Of a stretch of DNA of 64,000 bases, positions 50,260 to 61,483 are shown piece after piece. Every line of letters starts with the position of its first letter. Position 1 is the first letter of the stretch. A model generated the notes under the pieces. That model made no database searches, was not told where the DNA came from, and saw nothing but the letters and a program-made list of their open reading frames with translations. Both the position numbers and the translations under genes were made by a program. The stretch is from Panorpa germanica. Lineage: Eukaryota > Arthropoda > Insecta > Mecoptera > Panorpidae. The stretch covers positions 20,151,331-20,215,330 of the forward strand of contig OY783210.1 of assembly GCA_963678705.1 (NCBI GenBank). The letters run 5' to 3'.

Positions 50260-50939
50260 AATATCCACAACGGGTCGCATTTTGCCGTGTTATGCTGCAA
50301 AAACTCAGGGAAGATCCCCAATTCTTAGGTAAAATTCTATAGTCGGATTAAACAACCTGCAAGAAAGATGGTTATTTAAACCTGCATAACCTACATAGCT
50401 GGAGCAATGAAAATCCGCACCTAATGAGACTAGACAAATCCCAATATCAATTTAAGATTAACCTATGGACGGGCATATTAAATGGAAAAGTACTTGGGCT
50501 CTTTGAGGTACAAGGAAATTAGATGGCAATAATTACTTGAACTTTTTACAAAATGATTTGTCAGAATTATTAGAAGACGTGCCCATAAGTGATTTACAAA
50601 ACATTGGGTTGCAAAATGATGGTTGCTCAGCTCACTATGCTCGCCCTGTGTGAGAATACTTAAACGAAGAGTATCCAGGGCGTTGGATTGGACGATTTGG
50701 TCCTATATTATGGCCACCCCATTCACCCGATCTAAACCCCCTGGACTTCTTCTATTGGGGTTGTCTTAAAGAAAGAGTTTATTCAAAACCCGTTACAACA
50801 TTGGACGAGCTTCGACAAAAAAATACTCAGGTTGCACATCATATAAAAGGTAAACGATATGATATGAAAAAGATTTCTTTTAAGGCGATGTCGTGCCTGT
50901 ATTTATGCTGGTGGAAAACATTTTGAACATTTACTATAA
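50260..50939 (+). pseudogene. Mariner/IS630-type transposase, N-terminally truncated with stops
   Basis: Reading from 50,260 the codons give YPQRVAFCRVMLQKLREDPQ, then GKIL-stop-SD-stop, where relatives have LF(S/T)DE; the first catalytic Asp is still visible. Next come SWSNENPHLMR and INLWTGILNGKVLG. After a frameshift the frame reads DGNNYLNFLQNDLSELLEDV, LQNDGCSAHYARPV-stop (second Asp), and ILWPPHSPDLNPLDFFYWG (third Asp). About 36 positions separate the last two Asp. After a further frameshift it reads RRCRACIYAGGKHFEHLL and stop at 50,937. The helix-turn-helix region is absent at the junction with the left arm. At least three stops and two frameshifts mean no protein. Confidence 0.92.
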
Positions 50940-51566
50940 TGTAAATAAACTATAAAATTTATGAAATAAATGAAAAATTGTTTGTATCACTTGTTTTAAT
51001 TCATTCAACAATAAAAAACCTCTTTTGGGTATTGTAAATATGATAACTATCAACAACAACAATTTATGAAATATGGTTCTTTTTTAGAAATAGTATGCAT
51101 AATTTTTTTTTATTGCTAGTTTTCCTGGAGTATTATACCATTTTGGAATCCTGAAGAGTTGCGCCAATTTTTAAAAAAACTTGCCATAGTAGTGTTCATA
51201 CTTTTTTTTTACACCACGATGAGTTAAACTGGACTGAAAGTAAAAATCTTTAAAAATTTTAGGGAAAAAAGTAATTTCGATTGATTTTTGTGTAAAAACT
51301 ACTAGCATTCTGGGAGTTTTAATGATTGTGATGGATAGCAGTGCTATTTAGGTTGCCGATACAAAAAAAAAAATCCGAAATATTTGAAAAATTGAGGTCA
51401 TGGTAGTTAAAAACATCTTAAGGTGTTTCAATTTTTGAAAAAAAAAATATTTTTTTTCTAATTCCTAAACAAAATGAGATAAACTTTTTTTTTCTTCTTT
51501 TCTTGTGTAGTCATGAGCAGGACCATCTTCTGGTGCCGGCTTATCGTTGAATTTTGGGACACCCTG
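50865..51566 (-). repeat. Right inverted arm
   Basis: Mirrors the left arm from the transposase C-terminal codons through the 3' untranslated part to the terminal GGGACACCCTG. Confidence 0.88.
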
Positions 51567-52161
51567 TATAGTTCAGAATTTGTCCGTTAGATGGAAATAC
51601 TATAGACACAGATTATATCCAGACTTCACATTGGTATAATATATTGAGAGCTTCAATTCAAACATATGACCGTATGTTGTTGTTGTATTTTTTTTATTTT
51701 TTAATGTTTCACTCACATTTTTATTCTGACTTAATGAATTAAATTGATATGAATGAATTTTAACAACAGGTAGAGAAATAAAAATGTAAACACAGTTGTG
51801 AGTTATAGAGCACCGCGTTTCAACCCACCCACTTTCACCCTCTATCGTTCCACAGTTGTATTCTCACCCCCTTCATGAGTACAATCAAAATATAATAGCT
51901 CTCTTTTATATAATAATGTCATAAATATGTATGTATAGATGTAATTAAAAAAACAAAATGTTTATTTTGTGTAATACAAATTAGTGATTGAGTAAAAGTT
52001 TAATTATTTCATTGATTGCTTTTGTAGTTTTATTAAATTAACCTTATGAACTTTGGCTTTTGATTTATTTAAGAGAACTTCTGATATTAAGTTTCTTATA
52101 TTAATCAATGGTGAAATAGCGACGCATACAGAGAGCCAATTGGATTGCGTGTGCAAATAGC

Positions 52162-52230
52162 AATGGGCTTGTGTCCTATGTCTTAATTTCTATAAAAGTG
52201 TACTATATATTGATAAAGTGGGTTACTCGG
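52162..52230 (+). mobile_element. Family E terminal fragment
   Basis: AATGGGCTTGTGTCCTATGT through AAAGTGTACTATATATTGAT is nearly identical to the left end of 42,346; homology stops after about 70 bases. Confidence 0.8.
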
Positions 52231-53483
52231 CAAAATTTAGCTATCAAAATCTAAAAATTTGGTACCACAAGAAGTATTGAAACGTTTTCTACGTATAAAG
52301 GACAAGATGATTGTACGAAAAGTGATTTTCTTGAAAGTGTTTTTCGAATGAACAAAAATAAACGGAATAATTTTGATTTTGAATCGCTGTACACTGTACA
52401 GTGTATGAAAAACGCAAATATAACTAACAGAATAGAATAGGCAACTCTACCTACATCACGCTCACAATTTCGCTTGTACAATTATACCTCAAAGGCAAAT
52501 CAGGTTCTAGTCCAGTGATCGGTGTATACCGGTTATGCAAATGAGCAGATAGAAGTAGTTATATTATTGAAAAACTATAAGAGATGTATATAGAAAAAAA
52601 AACCATTGAAGTTGTGCTATTAACAAAGTAATATACACCGCTGTATTTAAATATCAAGCCACACACGTAGAATGTTGTTCATTTAGTAATTAATGCAATT
52701 GTTTTTTTTATGCAACAACGTGTGTTTGTTTTTTAAACAGATTGTCTATTTAAAATGCGCGCGCTTTTTACTATAAAAGGATTAAAAAGACAAAATTTAC
52801 GTATTATTTTTTAGCGTTGTTATTAACAATTATGAAAGTTTATAAAGCTCGTATAAATATATACGGACTATAGTCCAGTGGCATCGAGATTATAGAATTG
52901 AATTAACCTCTCAGACTTACTTAGTTATTACAAACAATGAAAAATATAACTTTAGTATGTGAAATCGTCGTAATATAATGAAAATAATATTCTGAAAGGC
53001 CCGCTGGCTGTTTAACTGGTAGCTCCGTTATATAAGTTCAAGAAAATTAAAGTTCTGCGCGTGCGTAACAGTTTTAACGATGACAAATTAATTCAATGAC
53101 GTCACTGAAATAATTTCAAATGATTATACTCATATAGTTATTATCATCTTAATTACATGGTTTGTTTAATTTGTTTTTTATAGTTGTGTGTTATTTTGTT
53201 TGTTTACAAGCATTATTAAACAAATGTTTCAATTGCAATTAAAATAAACATGCAAGTAATTAAGGTCATATATCATAAGAGATTTTCTATGTACCAGAAA
53301 ATATTTAGGATGGATAAATTAAGACATAGTACAGCTTTATATAAATTAGAAATTCACAAAACCATTCAACACCGAAACAAGTGACCTATTGCAATATATG
53401 GAGTACATAGGGAAAATGACGTCAGACAGTGTTTAGCAAGAAAAAAATTATTAAAATATTAAATATTCAGCAAACGAACTCAC
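52231..53483. other. Non-genic stretch
   Basis: No gene is supported; AT-rich and unassigned. Confidence 0.5.
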
Positions 53484-53521
53484 CATATAATGCAGGTTGC
53501 CTGATCGCCTTGAAGCGAGAC
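53484..53521 (-). CDS. Candidate microexon A of an unidentified minus-strand gene (38 nt)
   Basis: On the minus strand the acceptor TGTTTTCTATTTTTTCAG precedes it and the donor TATG|GTGAGTTCG follows. Entered in phase 2 it reads SRFKAIRQPALY and leaves with one base (G), which completes the first Asp codon of candidate exon B at 33,519. Its other frames are open too, but joining them to B or C produces a stop, so only one frame survives across all three. No family is recognised. Confidence 0.48.
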
Positions 53522-53754
53522 CTGAAAAAATAGAAAACATACCGTTATAATTTGATCAATACAACTTGAACTTAATATTGAGTTTTGAAATTTGCATTAT
53601 AATTTTGTTTGGCTAAATTATATGAGTTTTACGATTTTACAAATAACTGCGTACTGAACTTTATTTTCTCGAAGATGTCTCACTACTGATCGATATATTG
53701 AAGATCCTTATTCATGGTCTGTTAGTAACTAACTTTATTTTATTGATGAGTCTC

Positions 53755-53945
53755 TTGTATTGCCATTGCTTTGCTTGAACGGTAACTCATTAAATGCAAT
53801 GCTTTATTAACACGCGAAATTTTCAACTGGCGTTAAAAGTGGCGTCACTAAAACCACTGTAATTCGTAAATTAATTGTTGGAATGTCATGAAATTTTGAC
53901 ACATATCGTTTGAAGGTTGGTACTATCTAAAATCATATGGATCTA
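53755..53945 (-). mobile_element. Mariner-type non-coding relic, copy 2
   Basis: Reverse complement of the family at 14,046. It has GGTTGGTACTATCTAAAATC, GAATGTCATGAAATTTTGAC and AACCACTGTAATTCG, and extends to TTGCTTTGCTTGAACGGTAA. No transposase codons. Confidence 0.55.
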
Positions 53946-56502
53946 TATGTTATTCTACAACTTATTGAATGACGTGTTATTGTTATTCTAAATTTATAAT
54001 TCTAAGTTTATGTTTTAAGTTAAATATTGAATTTGCTGTTGCTATGACAATATACATAACCAGGTGTTTTCTTCAAATTTTATTTATTGGCAATTCAAAT
54101 AGAAACTAATATTTTAAATTTTCTTTTATTTTATACATTTCACAATTACTAAAAAATGTAATAGTTGTAAAATTCCTTGTCTTTTTGCATTGAAAGTATG
54201 TCTTTTTCTATCGCTACTGACATTTATATCTCTGTTATAATATAGTACCAACATTTACGTCAGAAAATCTAATTTTTTTAACCTTATTAATAGACGACGT
54301 GTTTACATAATATTAAGCGGTATGCACTTTAAATACCATCACATAAATTTAATATGTGTTTGATGACAATAATTGTGTTAATTAATTTGTAACAAATCAG
54401 TTAAAGTGGAAACTGTACTATACTCCTCCCTTTCTTCCCTCTTTTCCATCCCTAAATATCACGGACGTGTTATGAATATACAAACAGTAAAATCACGGAA
54501 TATCTGGTGAAATACAAACCGACGGAGACGGCACGCCAAACGATGGGACATAACGTAGCTAGCTCTACGTAACGCAACGGATGGATACTCGTATAACGAT
54601 AGACGGCTTCAACACAACGAGAGCCGTTGTCGTTGCCGTAGCCGTTATTTGAGAGACTTTCTAACCGTAGCCGTTAAATGGAGTCAGTTAGTTATTTACA
54701 TACGTTATAACGTACACTTGTAATGTCTATACGAAATTCAATTGTTCTGTCGTTTAATTGATTGCTTTAATGGATTAATTAGCATTTAGATTATTAAATT
54801 TACAGCTATTATTTAAAGCTTTCAAATCTTTTGCAAATGGTGTACGTTACTTTGTTAAATATATTTCGTTTTAATGAAATTATAATTCCATAATCTGAAT
54901 GTAGAATGTGATACTGCGAATTGTATCTTGTAAGATACAATTGAGAGCCGAACATAGAGGCAATGTTTCTTGTTAAAGCATCTTACCTTGTCAATGATGT
55001 ATGTTTTACGAATCTTAGTACTTAATTTGAACTTGAAATTCATTATACGAACAAAAATGTTACTCTTGCGAAGTTTGAAAGGGCGGCCTACGTCTTGGGT
55101 TATCTTAAGACTCGATACAGATTATGCGAACAGGTTAGTACGCTAACATTTGCGACATTTCAACCTTAAAGATACATCTCACACATTTCTTATTTTGTTT
55201 TTGGTCTTCGCTTACACCTTCCCTTCTGTATAACATCATGTATCACTTCGGGGACCTCTTCCAATCTCTTTGCGTGTGACTTAATTAATGAATTGGTTTT
55301 AAGACAAATTTTTTAGCTTTCTCTGTTTGTTCAATATGCTCATATAGTTTTTGTCACTATCTTCCAACGACAAAAACAAAAATTGTCTTAAGATGGTAGC
55401 GAATCCAGTGACCGCGCTTAGAGATTAATGCAATGGACCCCGTATAACACGAGTTCCTACAGTGCTCATTTACGTAATGCGACTAAAATATTACGACGAC
55501 TACTTTTGGATAGTATTCAAAACAGATGACTTATAAATTTGCCTACATTTTTTAAAGCTATTAGAGTATAATTATATAAAACATATCATTTTTTAGCGTT
55601 CTATAACTTTTTGCGGATAGAATTAATTGTTTACATACATGAGCTAAGGATTAGGCCTTGTCTGATCATAAAGTTTCTGCTAGAAAACAAAATATTCAGA
55701 ATCAGCCCACCCATATTAGTCAGAATCGTTTATTTACCTACTTTTCCGCCAATTTGCCGCATGCTATATGGCTCAGAAATGAGTTTAATCTACAAACGAA
55801 TGCAAACACTTGGTACACATAGGTTTGCGATTACTATTTTGTTCTTAGCTGACCACCTCGTCGACAGTACGACATAACGAGTTTCATCCGCGTTATTCGC
55901 GAAACAAAAGTGATTATTAACGGACGTTTAATGCCTCGTTAGTGACGGTATTTACATTTTAAAGTTTTATTGCCTCGTTGTCGTTAGTACTCGTAACGAA
56001 TAACATGATATTTCATATCATTTGTTACTTTTAAATTATTGTATAAATAATATGAGTAATATATTACTTTTACTTATTATAAATTACAAGTACATGCTGT
56101 TATTATACTCATATTAAAATATTATTCTGCTACGTTTGCTCCGTTGCAAAGCGACGGTTTGTATTTTGAAATAATACATTTAAATTTAACAAATTATAAT
56201 TCGTAACTTTATTTTAAATTTATATATCAAAATATTTTATTTGAATTCATATTGAAAAGGTGTTCAATCTTAAAAAGATATTAACAAAATAAAAAATATT
56301 TTCAAATTTATTTAGTTATTCGTAAAACTTTTTGAATTCAAAACTTGAGACGTTTTTAGTCAATTTGTAAATTGCGTATCAAACTATTTCCATTTTATCC
56401 AGTGTAAATTTAAATATATAGGAAAGCTTTGCCCCTATCTCCTGTTTGAAGTCAATTCGCAAAATGTTATTAATTATAGTCATTCCTGTTAGCTTGACAC
56501 TA
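53946..56502. other. Non-genic stretch with weak LINE-like and GC-richer patches
   Basis: Positions about 54,510-54,690 are GC-richer with CTACG/CCGTAGCCGTT repeats. On the minus strand at about 55,190-55,280 a frame reads AKRLEEVPEVIHDVIQKGRC then KRRPKTK, reminiscent of a LINE tail but too short to claim. No gene is supported. Confidence 0.4.
56134..56156 (+). repeat. Short dispersed repeat, partner at 20,842
   Basis: GTTTGCTCCGTTGCAAAGCG shares its last 16 bases with 20,848-20,863. Confidence 0.45.
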
Positions 56503-56756
56503 CCCAGTAAACATTTTGGAGCCACTTAGACATCATATTGAAGATGCGTCATGATTTTTTTGTCATTAAAGAGTTCATTTATAGTTCAGTTTCTCACATT
56601 TTTTCATATAAAATGTCTACTTTATCGGCTAGAAATGGCGAAATTACTCCACTTGTCGGAATACAAATGAAGATAAAGTTGATGCGAACTATAATTGAAG
56701 TGAAATAGTGATAGAAACGTCACTAAATAGGGCACTTCACCAAATTGTTTACTGGG
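56503..56756 (+). mobile_element. MITE family A, copy 3 (254 bp)
   Basis: Begins CCCAGTAAACATTTTGGAG, ends GTTTACTGGG, TA on both sides (56,501-56,502; 56,757-56,758). It aligns over its full length with 869-1130 in the same orientation. Confidence 0.9.
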
Positions 56757-57118
56757 TAATTGGCTAACTATTCTTCAGTTTCTTTTCAAATACTAAAACT
56801 GATTATTTTTGAAATTATAATTATTTTCATTATAAACATTTTTTAATGACATTTTCAACCCGTCAAGTTCTTATTCTAAGTCTATTATCAGAAAAGCTAC
56901 AATGGATCAACAATTTCTTAAGAAAACTCAATTCAAAAAGCTTTTCCATGTAACAAATACCACAGCACTTCAACCAAAAATATATTTATATAATTTTATC
57001 CGTATATTTTATTTAAAACATCATTACTCATCATTTATTCATCAAATAATGACTCCATAAACAACGGCTCGTATATTTCTATATCATTGGATCCTATCAC
57101 ATTGCTCCCGGGTGCCTG

Positions 57119-57126
57119 TGACGTCA
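57119..57126. promoter_or_regulatory. Consensus cAMP-response element palindrome in a GC-rich patch
   Basis: TGACGTCA sits inside GTGCCTGTGACGTCACGGGA, the most GC-rich 50 bases for several kilobases. It matches the full 8-bp CREB/ATF site. No adjacent gene start is identified, so function is conjecture. Confidence 0.3.
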
Positions 57127-60100
57127 CGGGAACGGACCAAACAACTGTATTTTCTATCCCGTATCCATAGATTCACAGTGTCTGTATATAGATTAATGCA
57201 TTATAATATATCAGGTTTCAATTAGACAAATTGAAATGCGATTTTAATAATCAAGTGCATATATAGAAATATCTACCTGGTTATTTGTATATGTATGTGT
57301 GTCTATACACATAAATATATATTAGGGAAGTCAACAATTATCGATTTCTCTGAAACAATGGAATTTGTTACTATATATCGATGTTTTAATCTTTCTAATA
57401 CCGAAAATAGTAGTACGCTAAAAAAATCAACACGTTAAGTCTTAGAAACATTTAACAATACAATTCTAACTATTTTAATGTGTACCAAACACATATACTA
57501 AAATTATATTATTTAAAATGAAACGAAAGAAATCGAATATAAATATATACTCTTTAAAATGTTATATTATTAATTAGTTGAAATTATTTTACAAGTGGGA
57601 TGAGTGGAAGTTTATGGTGGGAGGAAGAGGTTGGCGTGTGGAGGAGTCAAATTGTTTACATATTGTCGTCATATCTTTTTAAAACCTACCGAAATTTAAA
57701 TTTGGATGCCTACAACTCCAATTACGACGGTCTTGCTATAATAATAAGTAAAAACACGTTTTTCTAATTAATGGTCAATTTATTTTATATGTACAATACA
57801 ACATCGATGTATCGATTTTGATTGCCATCCCTATATATATCTATATGTATATATGCGGAAATAACAGTGTTGTATAATGCTTTACTTTATATATAATGAA
57901 CCAACTCTATAGGGTTTTGAATTTTCCAGTTTTCCAGTTATCCAATGATCAAGAAATGAAAATGGAAAAGTCCCACATGTGATGAATTTTATGTTATTTT
58001 TAATATTGAAATAATATGACAATTTAGAAGAACGTTAACTTATGATAAATGTGACGATAATTTGTAATTATCTTAATAAGTTACACTGTTAAAATCTTTT
58101 ACACTGTAATTGAATTTTGTTTTCTAAAAATTAAATAACAATATTTGAAACGGAGAAGAATCATGGTAAACATAGTTACGTATACGTGAGGGTTATTTAG
58201 AATAGTGGTTATTTACATAGAAAAGTTTACATAACAATAAGATTACATAACAAAAATATTTTTCATTTATTACATTTATGTTTTTCTGACGCTAATGAAG
58301 CTTTTTGTGCAAGATTATATAAGGACTTTCTTATGTTTTTTTAATTATTTAATTTCATTGAAGCAAAATTATATTAAAGTTCGTTAAATAATAAAACGTA
58401 ACGTTAGGTAAAAAATATTACATGAGTTGACGTAAAAAAATAATTTAGTGCCTAGTAATTTTTGATATCAGCAAGAAAATGTGCCAAGATTTAGAAATTA
58501 ACAAATTATTACTGCTCGTGTACATTTCAAATTATAAAGTAATATTTTTGAATTTAAAATGATATGAGAAACTCTTTTTGAATATCTTTTTTTTTTTTTT
58601 TGAAAACTTTTTAAATTATTAACATACGCGACTATATTTTTAAAATTAACGCATCAGAAAACGCGAATATATTACATAAAATAATTAGTTTTAAACTTAA
58701 AGTAGGAGAACGAGGAGGAGTTTGTGTGTCCGTCCATATTAGAATTTCACATACATAAAATATTTTGTAGCAAAAAATTTCTATATGGAAATAGAAGAAT
58801 TCTTCATTTTAATTTCTTTTTTTAATTTTTTTTTTCAGTAAACATAAAAATATACTCACATACATATTTTTTTTAAAGATATATGTGTATTATATGTATA
58901 TATTTTTTACTTCAAAATTAATTTTATTCTTTTTAAACTGTATTCTACATGTATAAGTCTGGCGGAGGTATACGCCAAGAGTTTTGACTATGCTATGAGA
59001 AATCATGGAGTAGAAAGCTTTCGAATGGATTGGACAATTTTATGAGACGATATGATAACTCACAATCTTTAATTATTCTAAATATATATTTGTTCACATG
59101 TACTGACAATTTCAAGATAAGCACAAAGTAAAAATTTGTACAATTTCCAAGATATTATCTATTCGAAAAATTTACTTCTTTTTGTATTTACAAGTGCCTC
59201 ATGTTTTTGGTTCTACTCGATGTATATAGACATCAAAATTTTTCCAAGTGCACAAACGTAAATTGTTACCTTACTATCATGAAATATTTTACTTAATCAA
59301 AACGTAGTAATATTTAATCTAAAAGAGCCCTTTTTTATTTCTATTCTAGAAGATTTTATTTCTTAAAAAGCACCTCTTAAGATTTTAAGTATGATAATGC
59401 TCAAAGGGGTAGATTTATTTTTCAAAAATGTTGTATATTAGGTAAAATGGTTTACATAATAGGAAACTTTTGTTTTGTTAGATAAACCTTGAAGAAACGT
59501 GGTTGTGTTTAGCGAGCTATAACTGGATACAATAGAATTTACTGTAAGATCAAAGTGAAGATCATCTAAGGAAACCTTATCCGACAGCATACAGAGCCCC
59601 TGTTTTCTTCTACTCCAAGCAACCTGATAACCTAAGTGACAACAGACTGGAAATGTTTAGTTAATTAAATATTTTAAATATATCTTTACAGCTACAAGCA
59701 CATTATGACGTTTTTAAGAACAAGGAAAAACGAGAAATACACAATTTACTCTATAAATGCATAAATAAAAGTATTTAAAATATTATTGTTTGAAGTTCAT
59801 ATCCATATGAATCGTACAAAACTCTATGGTCTTGAAATTCACTCGTAGCTCTATAACAGTACTGTTACGTAGACCCTTCTCTACGTTGTGTGATAGTTAG
59901 TTCTACGCTGCTACGTCTGGCTGTAGCACTGCAGGGAATTCCGAAAAGGGTTGCAGATAATATATAACACATAGCCAAGTTCTGAATTGTATCTCAGTAT
60001 ATAAGATAGAATGAGATAGATATATAAGTATAAGGGTAAATAGGGTGCTAGAAAATGGTATGAGAGACAGAGACGGGAGATTGCTGTAGGGGGAAAATTT

Positions 60101-60639
60101 TAATGGAAAATATTATGGTATGCTTTGAAGTAAGAAAATTGAGAATTTGAACAGTTAATTTTCAATATCTTTTATTTTTCTAACGACGTTTCTATGGAAC
60201 AGACTACTCGCTTGGAAGATTTAATGTGCTAACAGATTTTGTAATTTTTAGAACACGAAGTGGCTTTCATATAAAACTATATACAAATTATAGAATATTT
60301 GTTAATTATTCTTAAGTCTTTTTAATGGAACTTCTCTCACCCTTGTTTACTTGAATAAACATGCCCTCTATATACACAAAATGTAAACTAATGAAATAGA
60401 AAAAAATAACATTATATAAACTTTCATAAAAAGATTAACGTCAGAAAATGTAAATTTATGTTGAAAGATTATATTTGTTATATAACGTAAAAAATGTTAT
60501 GTAACAAGTTAACTTTTCTCAGTTAAATAGACGGTAAATATATGTAACAGTGTTTTTACTTTTTCAGCCATATAATCATTATTTTTCATTGTCTTGTAGA
60601 AGCATACCTTACATTTCCTACACAACGGGAAGCAACTCG
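57127..60639. other. Long non-genic AT-rich stretch
   Basis: No gene, RNA or recognised element in 3.5 kb. A CTACG-rich patch (CTACGTTGTGTGATAGTTAG) is at about 59,882. Confidence 0.5.
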
Positions 60640-60956
60640 TGCGGGTTAGGTGGTATTTGAGATAGTCGGTGGTATGGGGGCGCAAGAATGACTGATGAGA
60701 CACGGGTGGTAGAGTTTGAGGAACCCACCCTCGTGAGAATCACCCTACATGTTTTACCCCGAATACAGTGCGCCTCCTCACCCTGCTTTTCCACTATAGT
60801 GGCAGGGAAACCCGGTCTTATACGACCACCCTTATAGTACTGTATACTACTATACAGTGTACATATAGACCCACCCTGTACCATGTAGACCACCCTGTAC
60901 AATGTATAATCCTCTAGAGAAGTTGGACGTCTTGAAATTGTTGTGAAGTACTTCAA
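60640..60956 (-). other. GC-rich block with a 112-codon minus-strand open frame
   Basis: The block is sharply richer in GC than its flanks. On the minus strand a 112-codon frame (60,618-60,956) starts MKYFTTISRRPTSLEDYTLY and later reads RVILTRVGSSNSTTRVSSVI and PPYHRLSQIPPNPHELLPVV. It is the second longest frame in the window and has a biased but not AT-driven composition. It includes small inverted motifs around ACTGTATACTACTATACAGT. I do not recognise the protein; a repeat-derived segment is as likely as a gene. Confidence 0.3.
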
Positions 60957-61429
60957 TTGTTTTTAATATTTGTAATTAAAATAATTATGGTATTATAGTT
61001 AAATTATACGGTATAACATGCAACAAAGAAAATTCTGGAAAATGAAACGGAACGACGTTCTGGTTGATATTAGTACTTTTGTTTTTAGGTTTATTTATTA
61101 GATTCAGTTTTGCTTCCTTTTGGAAATATAGAATTTGTAATTTAATAGAAAATTTTGCTGTATCGCAAAACAAAATAAAAATACTATGTATAGTATGTTA
61201 TTTTTGTTTCTTTAATGGCTTCCCAGGTTCACAGATCTTCTTGCATCATATATTCGCAATTCATCACATCGAATCTCAATTTTATTTCAACAATTCGAAC
61301 TTTTGACTTCTGACTGTTTTTTTCTTTCCATTTCTTTTATTGCAACATCATAGTCAAACTCGTCTGAAGTTATTTTGTTATCTTAATTATGTCATAGCCT
61401 TATCACTTATACTAATTTACTATACTTAC

Positions 61430-61483
61430 ACTCATGGCAGGCTCAATTATAGAATGATATTCGTTTCACCTCACATAAGAACA
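61430..61483 (-). other. Candidate 5' exon of the minus-strand gene (54 nt)
   Basis: On the minus strand the acceptor AATATCAAATTTTCAG precedes and the near-perfect donor AGT|GTAAGTATAG follows. All three frames contain stops, so it is not an internal coding exon. It does end in GCC ATG AGT exactly at the donor, so it could carry the 5' UTR and first two codons of a protein. Its phase-0 exit does not fit exon A directly, so at least one more exon would be needed between. Confidence 0.3.

Larger units (their letters stand above)
49536..51566 (+). mobile_element. Mariner-like element with ~700-bp inverted arms (foldback type)
   Basis: The outer ends CAGGGTGTCCCAAAATTCAA and its complement are flanked by TA (49,534-49,535; 51,567-51,568). 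The inverted arms run from 49,536 to about 50,235 and from about 50,865 to 51,566 and look almost identical by eye. Both arms contain the 3' end of the transposase, so the left arm is an inverted copy of the right end. A decayed transposase without its N-terminal DNA-binding part lies between. The element is single in this window. It cannot be autonomous. Confidence 0.95.

Noticed and set aside
54989..55043. Minus-strand frame MNFKFKLSTKIRKTYIIDK ending at a good GTAAGA donor
   Set aside because: No acceptor or promoter is visible upstream, and its phase-0 exit does not fit candidate exon A.
57277..57349. 74-nt block with TTTCAG acceptor and CAG|GTAGAT donor on the minus strand
   Set aside because: All three frames contain stops and there is no start codon placed to use the donor.
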